Position numbers and translations under genes: made by a program. Below the pieces are notes generated by a model. It ran no database searches, was not told where the DNA came from, and saw nothing but the letters and a program-made list of their open reading frames with translations. 41,468 nucleotides of DNA, taken from the NCBI GenBank assembly GCA_014801535.1, contig JAAVEA010000006.1, positions 1 through 41,468 of the forward strand, in the 5' to 3' direction. This DNA comes from Bacteroides sp. GTDB taxonomy: Bacteria > Bacteroidota > Bacteroidia > Bacteroidales > Muribaculaceae. Below, one piece after another: positions 25,887 to 35,559 of this stretch; position 1 is the stretch's first letter, and the number at the start of each line of letters is the position of its first letter.

Positions 25887-28730
25887 TTGAGACGTTTATT
25901 ATTTTATATAGCAGCCCTGATTCTTTTCGGGATAGCATATTCTCAATCTGAGGTTTCCCTCTCCCGACAGGAGGCGACCACCCATGATGACAATGCCGAT
26001 AATTCGGCATTGGGATTCGATACGCTCTCTTCCGACTTTTTCACTGCTCCCGACGGAGAAGAACTGTTTATTGATTCTCAAAAAGATACAATTTCAGAAG
26101 AAACAGATTCTTTGCCAGATCGTAACATTTTTGCAGATCGCGAATCTCTCGACACCGCACGCGGCTCCATAACCAAGATCAGATATGACCGCGTCGACAT
26201 CGACAACGTGGTGCATTTTTCGGCTAAGGATTCTCTGGTGCTTGTCGGCCAGAATAACGCCTTTCTATATGGTAACTCGGTAGTGGATTACTCCGAATTT
26301 AAGGTTAACGCAGATGAGATTCGCATGGAGATGGATTCCTCCACCGTCTATGCCGCCGGCGTGATCGACTCTACCGGAAAAATGACCGGAAATCCCGTGT
26401 TTAAGGACAAGGGTGGTGAATATGAGTCAAAAACAATGAAGTATAACTTCAAAACCGAACGAGGGTTCATAACCGATGTAATCACCGAACAGCAAGACGG
26501 TTATCTTACCGGAGGGCGAGCCAAGAAAATGGAAGACGGTTCATTCTATGTGGAAGACGGTCGCTACACCACATGTGATGATCATGAGAATCCTCACTTC
26601 TATTTTCAGCTTACCCGTGCCAAAGTAAGACCTAAAAAAGATGTAGTGACCGGCCCCGGATATATGGTCCTTATGGGTATTCCGCTCCCCCTCGCTCTTC
26701 CATTCGGCTACTTCCCCTTCTCCGAGAAATATTCGTCAGGTGTGATTTTTCCATCATTCGGAGATGATTACAACCGAGGTTTCTATCTTCGCGACGGCGG
26801 ATACTACTTCGCCATCAATGATAATGTGGACCTTGCCCTTCGTGGAGAAATATATACCAAAGGCTCATGGGGAATCACAGGCCATTCATCGTATGTGAAG
26901 AGATATAAATTCAGAGGCTCCTTCGACATTTCTTTCCTTCAGACCATCACCGGAGACAAGGGAACACCCGACTATATGAAAATGAAGAACTTTCAGATCA
27001 TATGGAGCCATTCGCAAGATCAGAAAGCAAACCCAAACCTTTCTTTCTCATCTTCAGTTAACTTCGCCACATCCGGATATTCAAGAAACGACCTCAATTC
27101 ATACTATAACAATAACTTCACAGAAAACACAAAATCTTCAACCGTCAATCTTACCTATCGGATTCCAAACTCAAAATGGAGCTTTTCAGCAACTGCCAAC
27201 ATTGCTCAAAGAAGTCAGGATTCCACACTTGCCGTATCTTTCCCCAACCTCACGGTGACAATGAGTCAGCTTGCTCCTTTTAAACGCAAGAAAGCCGTTG
27301 GAGGAGAAAAATGGTATGAGAAGATAAGGATGTCTTATTCAGGCCAATTCCAAAACTCGCTCACTGCACAACAGGATGTGTTTTTCAAAAAGAGTCTTAT
27401 AAAAGACTGGAGAAACGGTATGAAACACTATGTGCCGATAAGCGCCACATTCTCACTGTTCAAGTATCTCAACCTATCTCCAGCCATCACTCTCAACGAC
27501 CGCATGTATACGAGCAAAATACGTAGACAATGGGATACACAAGCATCAAAGGAGGTGCAGGACACCACTTATGGATTCTATAATATATTCGATTTTAACG
27601 CCTCTCTCTCTTTCGACACCAAGGTATACGGTTTTTACAAACCGCTGAAAATTTTCGGTGACAAGGTGCAGATGCTACGCCACGTGATCACCCCCACTGT
27701 GTCGTTCAACTGGCAACCCGACTTCGGCGATCCGATGTGGGGTGCCTACGATTATTATGTCTATACAGATCAGGCCGGATATAACCGCCGTGTCGACTAT
27801 TCATATTTTTCTCACGGCATATTAGGTGTGCCCGGACGAGGGAAAAGCGGAGCAGTATCCTGGGGATTGTCCAACAATCTTGAAATGAAGGTGAAGAGTG
27901 ATGCAGATTCAACCGGTGTGAAGAAAATTTCACTTATTGAAAACCTATCGTTCTCACAGAGCTATAACTTTGCAGCCGATTCTCTCAGACTTTCTCCGTT
28001 ACAGGCCAACATACTCCTACGACTGGTGAAAAACTTCAACCTGAATCTCAACACCACATGGGATCCATATGTATATAGACTTAATGAAAGCGGAAGCCCA
28101 TATAAGGCTGATCATCTACGCATTCAGGAAGGGAAAGGTCTGTTCCGACTTTCCTCTGCAAGCACATCATTCTCATATACCTTCAACAACGATACATTCC
28201 GACGAAAGAAAGATACCAACAACAAGCGCAATAACGGCGATTTCGATGATGATGATGAGAATGATACTGAGGAAGAAGACAGTTTCTCAGGCCGTGCCAC
28301 GGCCGATCGCCGACGCGGAAGACAAGAAGAAAGTGCAGGAGAAGCAGACACTGACGGATATGCAAAATGGAATTGTCCGTGGAGCTTATCGGTGAACTAC
28401 TCCGTAAGCTACGGATACGGTGACTTCAATCCAGAAAAGATGGAATATAACGGACGTTGGAACCAAAACCTCTCGTTCAACGGCTCGATACGTCCCACCC
28501 AGAACTGGAACTTCTCATTCTCGGCCTCATATAATTTCGAGCTGAAGAAATTAGCCTATATGAACTGTTCCATATCACGCGATCTCCATTGCTTCACAAT
28601 GACAGCATCGTTCGTGCCCGTCGGGCCTTACAAATCCTATAACTTCCATATCGCAGTGAAGTCATCGCTTCTTAAAGACCTCAAATATGACAAGCGATCG
28701 TCGGCCAACAATGGAATCCAATGGTATTGA
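25887..28730 (+). CDS. lptD: LPS-assembly outer membrane protein LptD (OstA-like)
   Basis: A 947-residue protein, large as in Bacteroidota. It has a signal peptide (MRRLLFYIAALILFGIAYSQ), an LptA/OstA-like domain (about 95-260: FLYGNSVVDYSEFKVNADEI, VYAAGVIDSTGKM), then a large beta-barrel (GVIFPSFG ... NNGIQWY). With LptE it should insert lipopolysaccharide into the outer leaflet. The only plausible start is TTG 25887: no in-frame ATG or GTG lies upstream before a stop, and the next ATG is deep inside the OstA domain. Near residues 772-822 is a charged, probably disordered insert (DDDDEN, TEEED, DRRRGR). Confidence 0.85.
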   Translation: MRRLLFYIAALILFGIAYSQSEVSLSRQEATTHDDNADNSALGFDTLSSDFFTAPDGEELFIDSQKDTISEETDSLPDRNIFADRESLDTARGSITKIRYDRVDIDNVVHFSAKDSLVLVGQNNAFLYGNSVVDYSEFKVNADEIRMEMDSSTVYAAGVIDSTGKMTGNPVFKDKGGEYESKTMKYNFKTERGFITDVITEQQDGYLTGGRAKKMEDGSFYVEDGRYTTCDDHENPHFYFQLTRAKVRPKKDVVTGPGYMVLMGIPLPLALPFGYFPFSEKYSSGVIFPSFGDDYNRGFYLRDGGYYFAINDNVDLALRGEIYTKGSWGITGHSSYVKRYKFRGSFDISFLQTITGDKGTPDYMKMKNFQIIWSHSQDQKANPNLSFSSSVNFATSGYSRNDLNSYYNNNFTENTKSSTVNLTYRIPNSKWSFSATANIAQRSQDSTLAVSFPNLTVTMSQLAPFKRKKAVGGEKWYEKIRMSYSGQFQNSLTAQQDVFFKKSLIKDWRNGMKHYVPISATFSLFKYLNLSPAITLNDRMYTSKIRRQWDTQASKEVQDTTYGFYNIFDFNASLSFDTKVYGFYKPLKIFGDKVQMLRHVITPTVSFNWQPDFGDPMWGAYDYYVYTDQAGYNRRVDYSYFSHGILGVPGRGKSGAVSWGLSNNLEMKVKSDADSTGVKKISLIENLSFSQSYNFAADSLRLSPLQANILLRLVKNFNLNLNTTWDPYVYRLNESGSPYKADHLRIQEGKGLFRLSSASTSFSYTFNNDTFRRKKDTNNKRNNGDFDDDDENDTEEEDSFSGRATADRRRGRQEESAGEADTDGYAKWNCPWSLSVNYSVSYGYGDFNPEKMEYNGRWNQNLSFNGSIRPTQNWNFSFSASYNFELKKLAYMNCSISRDLHCFTMTASFVPVGPYKSYNFHIAVKSSLLKDLKYDKRSSANNGIQWY

Positions 28731-28764
28731 TAATCGCATAAACCAAAGAGGAGTTTATATTTAA

Positions 28765-28795
28765 TTGGAATTTCCGCTTTTTTTAATTAATTTTG
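28765..28795 (+). promoter_or_regulatory. Promoter of the coiled-coil / zapA genes
   Basis: TTG (28765-28767), 20 nt, TAATTTTG (28788-28795). The predicted start near 28802 gives a leader of about 10 nt to ATG 28812, supporting that start over the TTG at 28803. Confidence 0.7.
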
Positions 28796-28811
28796 TAAAA
28801 ATTTGGCAGTG

Positions 28812-29105
28812 ATGGCACCATCTCTTCTATCGGTTCTTGAATCAATGCGTGAAAAAATCGACGCTTTGAATGAAAGCGTTGATGACCTGCGCACCCGGAA
28901 CCGGATGCTTGAAGAGGAAAACGAAGTGCTACGTCGCACCATCGAGGACACCTCCCGAGAAAGAGACAAGGCCCGGCTTGAATCAGATTTCCTTGCCGTA
29001 TCTCACCGTCTCGCTGAAGATCCTGACACAATTATCGACGCACGCCGCCTCATTAGCCGACTTATACGCAACATAGACCGTTGCATTGAAATGCTTAAGG
29101 AATAA
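28812..29105 (+). CDS. Small coiled-coil protein upstream of zapA
   Basis: A 97-residue cytosolic protein from ATG 28812. Residues about 10-60 form a charged heptad coiled coil (MREKIDALNESVDDL, RMLEEENEVLRRTIED), then a helical tail (RRLISRLIRNIDRCIEMLKE). It lies 17 bp before zapA in what seems one operon. By position and shape it may act with ZapA in FtsZ-ring assembly (ZapB-like), but homology to ZapB cannot be claimed from sequence alone. Confidence 0.75.
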   Translation: MAPSLLSVLESMREKIDALNESVDDLRTRNRMLEEENEVLRRTIEDTSRERDKARLESDFLAVSHRLAEDPDTIIDARRLISRLIRNIDRCIEMLKE

Positions 29106-29122
29106 TTCAACTTCGGATTGTT

Positions 29123-29407
29123 ATGTATGATTCCGAAAAAGTGAATATGGAAATAAATATAGGCGGACAGAATGTAAAACTGACCGTCCCCTTTCTGAAA
29201 CAGGAGTTCGTAAGAGACACCGAAACCGAAATAGGCTCGCTGTTCTCTTCCCTGCGTAAGAAATTTCCACGAAAAGATGAGCGTGAGTTGTTAGCCATGA
29301 TCATCTATCAATATGCTTCCTACTACCGGGAACTTCTCTCACGCCATGAGGAGGCACTGCGCCTTGCAAATGAATGCGATGAAAAGCTCGGTAATATCGA
29401 GATCTGA
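29123..29407 (+). CDS. zapA: Cell division protein ZapA
   Basis: A 94-residue protein with the ZapA pattern: a short N-terminal beta module (VNMEINIGGQNVKLTVPF), then a long amphipathic helix (ELLAMIIYQYASYYRELLSRHEEALRLANECDEKL). ZapA binds and bundles FtsZ filaments at midcell. Length and gene order with a coiled-coil protein and RNase Y support the call. Starts at ATG 29123. Confidence 0.8.
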   Translation: MYDSEKVNMEINIGGQNVKLTVPFLKQEFVRDTETEIGSLFSSLRKKFPRKDERELLAMIIYQYASYYRELLSRHEEALRLANECDEKLGNIEI

Positions 29408-29408
29408 A

Positions 29409-29500
29409 GCATCCTTCTTCCGAAAACATTTCTTTTTACAGGTTTATGTTGCCGTGCCCATGAGGTGTGGCCTTTCTGCCTTATACAAGGCTATTGATGC
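29409..29500 (+). ncRNA. Possible structured RNA between zapA and rny
   Basis: In the 157-bp gap, two hairpins can form: 29451-29458 with 29464-29471 (8 bp including G-U pairs) and 29478-29482 with 29487-29491 (GCCTT/AAGGC). A short closing helix GCATC/GATGC joins 29409-29413 and 29496-29500. In many bacteria 6S RNA lies beside zapA, so a 6S-like RNA is a possibility. No dedicated promoter or terminator was found. Confidence 0.25.
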
Positions 29501-29564
29501 GTAAAACACTAATAACCATAATATAAATTATAAAAACTCAATAAAAGAAATAATAGAAAAATAA

Positions 29565-31106
29565 ATGGGAACAGCTATATGGATCATAATAGCAATCGCC
29601 ACCGCAATTGCCGGATATGTGATTGCATTGAATGTAAGCCGCAAAAACGCATCCTCGCGCGCCAATGCGATCATCGAGGAGGCCAACCGTGAGGCAGAGG
29701 TTATTAAGGAGAAGCGAATCCTGAAAGCCAAAGAAGAGGAGATGAAGATTCTTGGTGATGCTGAACGCACCGCTAATCAGCGTCTCCAGAAAATGCAGAG
29801 CACCGAGGCGCGTCTTAAACAGCGTGAACTGCAGCTCAACCAGATGCACAGTGAAAATCAGCGTCGCAAGAATGAGCTCGACAATGCCAAGAATAATCTC
29901 GACAACCGCGAGGCTATGCTTGAATCACGCATGGAGGAAGTGGAACATCAGCATCGTCAAGTGAAAGAAGAACTTGAGCGCATCTCTGGTCTTTCCGCTG
30001 AAGAAGCCAAGGAGAAACTCGTGGAGAGCCTTAAGGACGAGGCCAAGACCGCCGCGGCCGGATATATAAACGACATAATGGATGATGCGAAAATGACGGC
30101 CACCAAAGAAGCCAAACGCATCGTAATCCAGTCTATACAGCGTGTGGCCACTGAAACCGCAGTGGAGAACTCTGTGACAGTCTTCCATATCGATAACGAT
30201 GAGATAAAGGGTCGCATAATCGGTCGTGAAGGTCGCAATATCCGTGCCTTGGAGGCTGCCACAGGAATTGAGATTATTGTTGATGACACTCCGGAAGCGA
30301 TTGTGCTCTCAGGATTTGATCCTGTGCGCAGGGAGATCGCCCGGCTTGCCCTTCATCAGCTCGTTGTTGACGGCCGCATTCACCCTGCCCGCATAGAAGA
30401 GGTGGTGGCCAAAGTGCGCAAGCAGGTGGAAGAGGAGATTATCGAGACCGGTAAACGCACCGCAATCGACCTCGGAATACATGGTTTGCATCCGGAGCTT
30501 ATCCGCATGGTGGGTAAAATGAAATACCGCTCCTCGTATGGTCAGAACCTGCTTCAGCATTCTCGCGAAACAGCCAATCTGTGTGCGGTAATGGCATCCG
30601 AATTAGGTTTGAATCCCAAGAAAGCGCGCCGTGCAGGTTTGCTTCACGATATAGGTAAAGTGCCCGATGACGAGCCGGAACTTCCCCACGCAGTGCTCGG
30701 CATGAAATTAGCCGAGAAATTCAAGGAAAAACCCGACATCTGCAATGCCATAGGCGCTCACCACGACGAAGTGGAACAGACCTCTCTATTAGCTCCCATC
30801 GTGCAGGTATGCGATGCAATCTCAGGTGCGCGTCCCGGTGCGCGTCGTGAAATTGTTGAGGCATATATCAAGCGCCTCAACGATCTCGAACAGCTCGCCC
30901 TGTCCTACCCCGGTGTACTCAAGACCTACGCCATACAGGCAGGTCGTGAACTCCGCGTAATTGTCGGAGCTGACAAGATTACCGATGAGGAAACTGAAAA
31001 ATTATCCACAGAGATCGCCAAGAAGATTCAGGATGAGCTAACTTATCCCGGTCAGGTAAAAATCACGGTTATCCGCGAAACACGTGCGGTAAGCTTTGCT
31101 AAATAA
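29565..31106 (+). CDS. rny: Ribonuclease Y
   Basis: A 513-residue protein: N-terminal membrane helix (about 4-22), long charged coiled coil (about 30-165), KH RNA-binding domain (about 205-265, GxxG loop at 220-223 in IIGREGRN), HD catalytic domain (about 330-430, H361 D362 in [14 protein letters not shown]), and the RNase Y C-terminal region. It is a membrane-anchored endoribonuclease that starts mRNA decay. ATG 29565 follows an A-rich stretch. It precedes ricT by 2 bp; in Bacillus subtilis the Ric complex modulates RNase Y, so the pairing is meaningful. Confidence 0.95.
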   Translation: MGTAIWIIIAIATAIAGYVIALNVSRKNASSRANAIIEEANREAEVIKEKRILKAKEEEMKILGDAERTANQRLQKMQSTEARLKQRELQLNQMHSENQRRKNELDNAKNNLDNREAMLESRMEEVEHQHRQVKEELERISGLSAEEAKEKLVESLKDEAKTAAAGYINDIMDDAKMTATKEAKRIVIQSIQRVATETAVENSVTVFHIDNDEIKGRIIGREGRNIRALEAATGIEIIVDDTPEAIVLSGFDPVRREIARLALHQLVVDGRIHPARIEEVVAKVRKQVEEEIIETGKRTAIDLGIHGLHPELIRMVGKMKYRSSYGQNLLQHSRETANLCAVMASELGLNPKKARRAGLLHDIGKVPDDEPELPHAVLGMKLAEKFKEKPDICNAIGAHHDEVEQTSLLAPIVQVCDAISGARPGARREIVEAYIKRLNDLEQLALSYPGVLKTYAIQAGRELRVIVGADKITDEETEKLSTEIAKKIQDELTYPGQVKITVIRETRAVSFAK

Positions 31107-31108
31107 AG

Positions 31109-32431
31109 ATGGCAGTGGATAATATTGATTCAACTCCCTGTAGCAGCCACGGTTGCCGATCTGAAGGAGGGTGTCCGCGAGGAAAGCTTTTCGCCACCAA
31201 CTGGCTTGAAGACATTTCCTCCACATCAGATTTCAACGCCGTGCAGGTGGTGTTTAAAAACACGCGCACGGGCTTCTACACAAATCCGAATAATCTGGAT
31301 TTGAAGATCAACGATATCGTAGCCGTTGAAGCAGCTCCGGGACATGACATCGGCCGCGTGTCGATGATCGGGCCGCTGGTGAAGAGACAGATGAAGAAGG
31401 CCGGATTGTCTCCCGATGTCGAACTGAAGAGGGTGTTCCGTCTGGCAACCCCACATGATCTTGAGAAATTCGATGAGGCCCGCTCACGCGAGCACGACAC
31501 TATGATACGTGCCCGTAAAATTGCGGAGGAACTCGAACTCAACATGAAAATCGGCGATGTAGAATATCAAGGCGACGGAGGAAAAGCTATTTTCTACTAT
31601 ATAGCCGATGAGCGCGTCGACTTCCGTAAGCTCATCCGGATTCTCGCCGACACATTCAAGGTGCGCATCGAAATGAAACAGATCGGTGCGCGTCAGGAAG
31701 CCGGCAGAATCGGCGGTATCGGCCCATGCGGACGTCCGTTATGCTGTTCGTCGTGGATGACTCATTTCGTATCAGTCGGCACCGGAGCCGCACGCGTGCA
31801 GGATCTCTCGATGAATCCTCAGAAACTTGCAGGCCAATGCGCCAAACTGAAATGCTGTCTGAATTTCGAGATTGATGCCTACTCCGAATCGCATCGCAAG
31901 CTTCCTCCCAAGGATGCCGTGCTTGAAACAAAAGACGGTCTTTTCTTCTATTTCAAGCCGGATATTCTTGCTCGCAAAGTAACCTATTCAACCGATAAGT
32001 CGGTGCCGGCAAACCTTGTCACCATAGATGCCGCACGCGCCTTTGAGATAATAGCACTCAACAAGCAGGGTATCAAGGTGGATTCTCTTGAGCCAAACAG
32101 CGGAAAAGAGAAACCCAAGAAAGAATATATCGACCTTGTGGAGCAAGAAAGTCTCACCCGCTTCGACAAATCGAAAAAGAAAAAGAAGAAAAGTAACGGC
32201 AACAGTTCCGGAGGCACCAATAATCAGAATACCGGAGGAAATAATTCTTCAAACGGCAACGGTGTGGCCAATAACGGCAAAAAGAACGGGCAGCCCAAAC
32301 AGAATCAGCCTAAGAACAAGCAGGCTAACCAACAGGGACAGCATACCTCAAAGAATTCGCAGCAACCCTCTAAAGGGCAGCAGCGAAACGATCGACCCAA
32401 AAAGAAGAAACAACCCAAAAATGAGGCTTAA
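31109..32431 (+). CDS. ricT: PSP1-domain protein, RicT/YaaT-like
   Basis: A 440-residue protein. The N-terminal part carries C11, C16, C22. The PSP1 C-terminal domain runs about 95-260 with C207, C212, C213 (GPCGRPLCCSSW) and C244, C249, C250 (CAKLKCCLNFE), a set fitting iron-sulfur binding as known for the Ric complex. The last 90 residues are a low-complexity Lys/Asn/Gln tail with a six-Lys run. By homology and by sitting 2 bp after rny it should assist RNA processing; the tail may bind RNA. It overlaps gldH by 11 nt. Confidence 0.88.
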   Translation: MAVDNIDSTPCSSHGCRSEGGCPRGKLFATNWLEDISSTSDFNAVQVVFKNTRTGFYTNPNNLDLKINDIVAVEAAPGHDIGRVSMIGPLVKRQMKKAGLSPDVELKRVFRLATPHDLEKFDEARSREHDTMIRARKIAEELELNMKIGDVEYQGDGGKAIFYYIADERVDFRKLIRILADTFKVRIEMKQIGARQEAGRIGGIGPCGRPLCCSSWMTHFVSVGTGAARVQDLSMNPQKLAGQCAKLKCCLNFEIDAYSESHRKLPPKDAVLETKDGLFFYFKPDILARKVTYSTDKSVPANLVTIDAARAFEIIALNKQGIKVDSLEPNSGKEKPKKEYIDLVEQESLTRFDKSKKKKKKSNGNSSGGTNNQNTGGNNSSNGNGVANNGKKNGQPKQNQPKNKQANQQGQHTSKNSQQPSKGQQRNDRPKKKKQPKNEA

Positions 32432-32957
32432 AATTCGTGTCATATTACTATTCATCGCTTCGGCATCCATAATATTCAGTGGATGCCGAAGAGTGAATAA
32501 TGTGGTATGGTCGAAATATTCCTCTATCCCTTCCGAGGGTTGGGACCCGGTAAATGTCATCCCGTTCTTTCCATGGCCGGTAGACTCGGTGAATAACCCT
32601 ACCGACAGATATTCACTCATGCTGAGCGTGAGATTCTCAATACTTAGCAACCCCTCCCCTATTCACATTGCCGTTCATCAAGAGGATGACGAAGGGTATT
32701 CCAAATCCGATACACTTACCGTCAGACTCTCCGCCCCGGCCGACACTCCTGTTGGGAAAGGAGCATACAGCGTGTATGAATCGGTCGACACTATCGACAC
32801 CGGACTCATCCTCCGACCCGGTTATAGCGTGGAACTGCAATCCCTTTCAGTGCCCGACAACACTAAAGGGATAATGGATATCGGTCTCATTCTATCGGTT
32901 GATGCAAATAATGATACTGAAACTCTCTTCAAAAAAATAAAGAATCTAAAGTTATGA
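32421..32957 (+). CDS. gldH: Gliding motility lipoprotein GldH
   Basis: A 178-residue protein from ATG 32421. A longer open frame starting at 32088 is only the shadow of the ricT tail. Lipoprotein signal with lipobox FSGC, Cys21. The mature part is a beta-sandwich-like domain of GldH type (YSSIPSEGWDPVNVIPFFPWPVDS, RYSLMLSVRF). GldH is needed for gliding and protein secretion in Flavobacterium; non-gliding Bacteroidales keep homologs, so here it may serve the type IX pathway or another envelope task. It overlaps ricT by 11 nt and the next gene by 4 (ATGA). Confidence 0.88.
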   Translation: MRLKIRVILLFIASASIIFSGCRRVNNVVWSKYSSIPSEGWDPVNVIPFFPWPVDSVNNPTDRYSLMLSVRFSILSNPSPIHIAVHQEDDEGYSKSDTLTVRLSAPADTPVGKGAYSVYESVDTIDTGLILRPGYSVELQSLSVPDNTKGIMDIGLILSVDANNDTETLFKKIKNLKL

Positions 32958-34144
32958 TCTATCCCTTCCTCCTTCCAGATATGAAAGCGGAATTCGACCT
33001 CCGCTTAAGTAAAGTAAGAGAAGCGATGGCCTCAGGCGATTGCGATGCTCTTCTCATATCCTCCACTACCAATATTTTTTATCTTTCCGGATGCGTATTC
33101 AGAGGATATGTTCTCATCACACCCGATCGTGATCCGGTATGGTTTATGGTTGCGCCGAGTGTCGCTCCGGAAAACACTACCGGTCTGTTCAATATCCATA
33201 AACCGGAGATGATTCCGGCTTGGATGGAGGAACACGGTTATCCGGCTCCCCAGCGGCCCGGATTGGAATTTGACGACCTCCTCTATTCCGATATAGAACG
33301 TCTCAAATCGCTTTTTCCGGGCGTAGAGATTAAAAACGCTTCCAAAATGATGCGTCAGGCTCGTATGATAAAAACTGAATATGAGGTTGATAAAATACGG
33401 GAAGACGGGATGCATCAGGCGCGAGCCTATTCGCAAGTGACGCACTGTTTCGAACCGGGCATGACAGATCTCGAACTTCAGATCGAAGTTGAACGTGTGT
33501 TGAGACTTGAAGGCTGTCTGGGCTATCTGCGCGCTGCAGGTTCAAGAATGGAATTAAATTTAGGATCTGTAATCTCGGGTGATAATGCGGATGTAGCCTC
33601 CCCCTATGATTTTGCCATGGGAGGCGCCGGAGTTGATCCTTCGCTTCCTGTAGGTGCTGACGGAAAGACAATAAAACCCGGTTCAACCGTTATGCTTGAT
33701 ATGAACGGAGGGTTCAACGGCTATCAGTCTGACATGACCCGCACATGGTATCTCGAATCGGTAAGCCCGCTGGCCGTTAAAGCTCACGAATGCTCGCGCG
33801 CCATTCTGCGCGAACTCGAAAAAATAGCCCTTCCGGGAACACCCATTTCCACCCTCTATAACCGTGCTGTGGAGATGGCCGAAGCCGAAGGGCTCCGCGA
33901 ATATTTCATGGGCCACAGAAATAAAGCTAAATTTATCGGCCATGGAATAGGAATTGAATTGAATGAACAACCCGTGGTGATGGAACGCAACCATCAGCCG
34001 CTTCAAAAAAATATGACTATTGCCCTCGAACCTAAGTTCGTTATTCCCCACATTGGTGCGGTTGGTGTCGAAAACACCTATCGTGTAGGTGACGACGGAT
34101 TGGAAAATCTCACGGTTTTTCCCGAGGAGCTTCAGGAATTATGA
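32954..34144 (+). CDS. M24-family (Xaa-Pro) aminopeptidase
   Basis: A 396-residue protein with a creatinase-like N-terminal domain (about 10-135) and a pita-bread M24 catalytic domain. Probable dinuclear metal ligands are D249 and D260 (MLDMNGGFNGYQSDMTR), H330 (IGHGIGIELNE), E359 (ALEPKF) and E373 (GVENTY). It should remove N-terminal residues from peptides, probably Xaa-Pro, in the cytosol (no signal peptide). ATG 32954 overlaps the gldH stop (ATGA) and its stop overlaps the next ATG likewise. Confidence 0.9.
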   Translation: MIYPFLLPDMKAEFDLRLSKVREAMASGDCDALLISSTTNIFYLSGCVFRGYVLITPDRDPVWFMVAPSVAPENTTGLFNIHKPEMIPAWMEEHGYPAPQRPGLEFDDLLYSDIERLKSLFPGVEIKNASKMMRQARMIKTEYEVDKIREDGMHQARAYSQVTHCFEPGMTDLELQIEVERVLRLEGCLGYLRAAGSRMELNLGSVISGDNADVASPYDFAMGGAGVDPSLPVGADGKTIKPGSTVMLDMNGGFNGYQSDMTRTWYLESVSPLAVKAHECSRAILRELEKIALPGTPISTLYNRAVEMAEAEGLREYFMGHRNKAKFIGHGIGIELNEQPVVMERNHQPLQKNMTIALEPKFVIPHIGAVGVENTYRVGDDGLENLTVFPEELQEL

Positions 34145-35559
34145 ATCTAAGCGAAGATCTTAAATTGCCGGTGTTCCGGCAGATTGGAGAAACGGCCGAC
34201 GAAATGGGCCGCGAAGTATATGTGGTAGGCGGTTATGTGAGAGATATTTTCCTTAACCGCCCCTCTTCCGATATAGATTTTGTAACAGTCGGAAGCGGCA
34301 TTGAATTGGCAGAACGAGTGGCCGAACGCCTCCACAGACGCAAGAATCTCAGTGTATATGCCAACTACGGCACAGCCCAGGTTAAATCAGGACAGCTCGA
34401 ACTGGAATTTGTAGGGGCCCGCCGCGAGTCTTATCATCGTGAAAGCCGAAATCCTATTGTGGAAGATGGCACTCTTGAAGACGATCAGAAAAGACGTGAT
34501 TTCACAATCAACGCTATGGCTATCTGCCTTAATGCCGAAAGGTTCGGCGAACTGGTAGACCCCTTCAACGGCATTCTTGATCTCCATAACAAAATCATAC
34601 GCACCCCTCTCGATCCGGATGTAACCTTTTCTGACGATCCTCTCAGAATGATGCGGGCGATTCGCTTTGCCACTCAACTTGATTTCAATATTCTCCCCGA
34701 GACATTCGAGGCGATAAAACGCAATCGCAACAGAATAGAGATAATCACTAAAGAGCGCATAAACGATGAGCTCTCAAAAATAATGCGCTCGTCCAAACCC
34801 TCCAAAGGATTCATTCTGCTCGATGAGGCGGGGTTGCTTGAAATTATTTTCCCATCCCTCCATGCCTTGAAAGGGGTTGAGACTAAAGAAGGGCGCGGAC
34901 ACAAAGACAATTTCTTCCATACGTTGCAGGTGGTTGACAATGTGGCGGAACGCAGCGACAACGAATGGTTGCGATGGGCTGCCCTGCTCCACGACATCGG
35001 AAAACCGAAGACCAAACGATATGACGAGAAAATCGGCTGGACATTTCATAACCACAATTTCATAGGGGAAAAGATGATTCCCAAAGTTTTCAAGTCGATG
35101 AAACTTCCCCTTAATGAAAAGATGAAATATGTGGCCAAACTCGTGGGGCTTCATATGCGTCCTCAATCGGTAGGCGAAGAGGGGGTGTCTGATTCCGGAG
35201 TGCGCCGGCTCATCACGGATGCCGGTGAAGATCTCGACGACCTCATGCTTTTGGCCGAAGCCGACATAACTTCCAAGAATCCGGCTAAGGTGCGTCGTCA
35301 GCTCGAAGGGTTCGCCAACCTTCGCGAAAGGATGACTCAGATTGCCGATGCCGATAAATTACGCAAATGGAAATCACCGGTAGATGGCTATGAAATAATG
35401 GAATATTTCAAGATAGAGCCCTCTTCAGTGATACGCGAGCTGAAAGATGTAGTGAAAGAAGCTATCCTTGACGGTCGCATACCCTACGATCACGAAGCGG
35501 CATGGAAACTTATTCTAGAAATCGCACCTCAATATGGGCTGACGAGAAATCCGGAATAA
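34141..35559 (+). CDS. cca: CCA tRNA nucleotidyltransferase with HD domain
   Basis: A 472-residue enzyme of class II (bacterial). GGYVRDIFL is at 30-38, the metal-binding DID is at 44-46, RRDFTINAMA is at 118-127, and DDPLRMMRAIRFA is at 165-177. A C-terminal HD domain follows (about 255-370, H284 D285 in LLHDIGKPKTKR). It adds or repairs the 3' CCA end of tRNAs. The two tRNA-Asn genes here do not encode CCA, so such an enzyme is needed. It starts at ATG 34141, overlapping the M24 stop, and ends the operon; its stop abuts the convergent helicase stop. Confidence 0.95.
   Translation: MNLSEDLKLPVFRQIGETADEMGREVYVVGGYVRDIFLNRPSSDIDFVTVGSGIELAERVAERLHRRKNLSVYANYGTAQVKSGQLELEFVGARRESYHRESRNPIVEDGTLEDDQKRRDFTINAMAICLNAERFGELVDPFNGILDLHNKIIRTPLDPDVTFSDDPLRMMRAIRFATQLDFNILPETFEAIKRNRNRIEIITKERINDELSKIMRSSKPSKGFILLDEAGLLEIIFPSLHALKGVETKEGRGHKDNFFHTLQVVDNVAERSDNEWLRWAALLHDIGKPKTKRYDEKIGWTFHNHNFIGEKMIPKVFKSMKLPLNEKMKYVAKLVGLHMRPQSVGEEGVSDSGVRRLITDAGEDLDDLMLLAEADITSKNPAKVRRQLEGFANLRERMTQIADADKLRKWKSPVDGYEIMEYFKIEPSSVIRELKDVVKEAILDGRIPYDHEAAWKLILEIAPQYGLTRNPE

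Noticed and set aside
32088..32420. N-terminal extension of the gldH open frame
   Set aside because: It lies in the other frame of the ricT low-complexity tail; the lipoprotein signal begins at ATG 32421.
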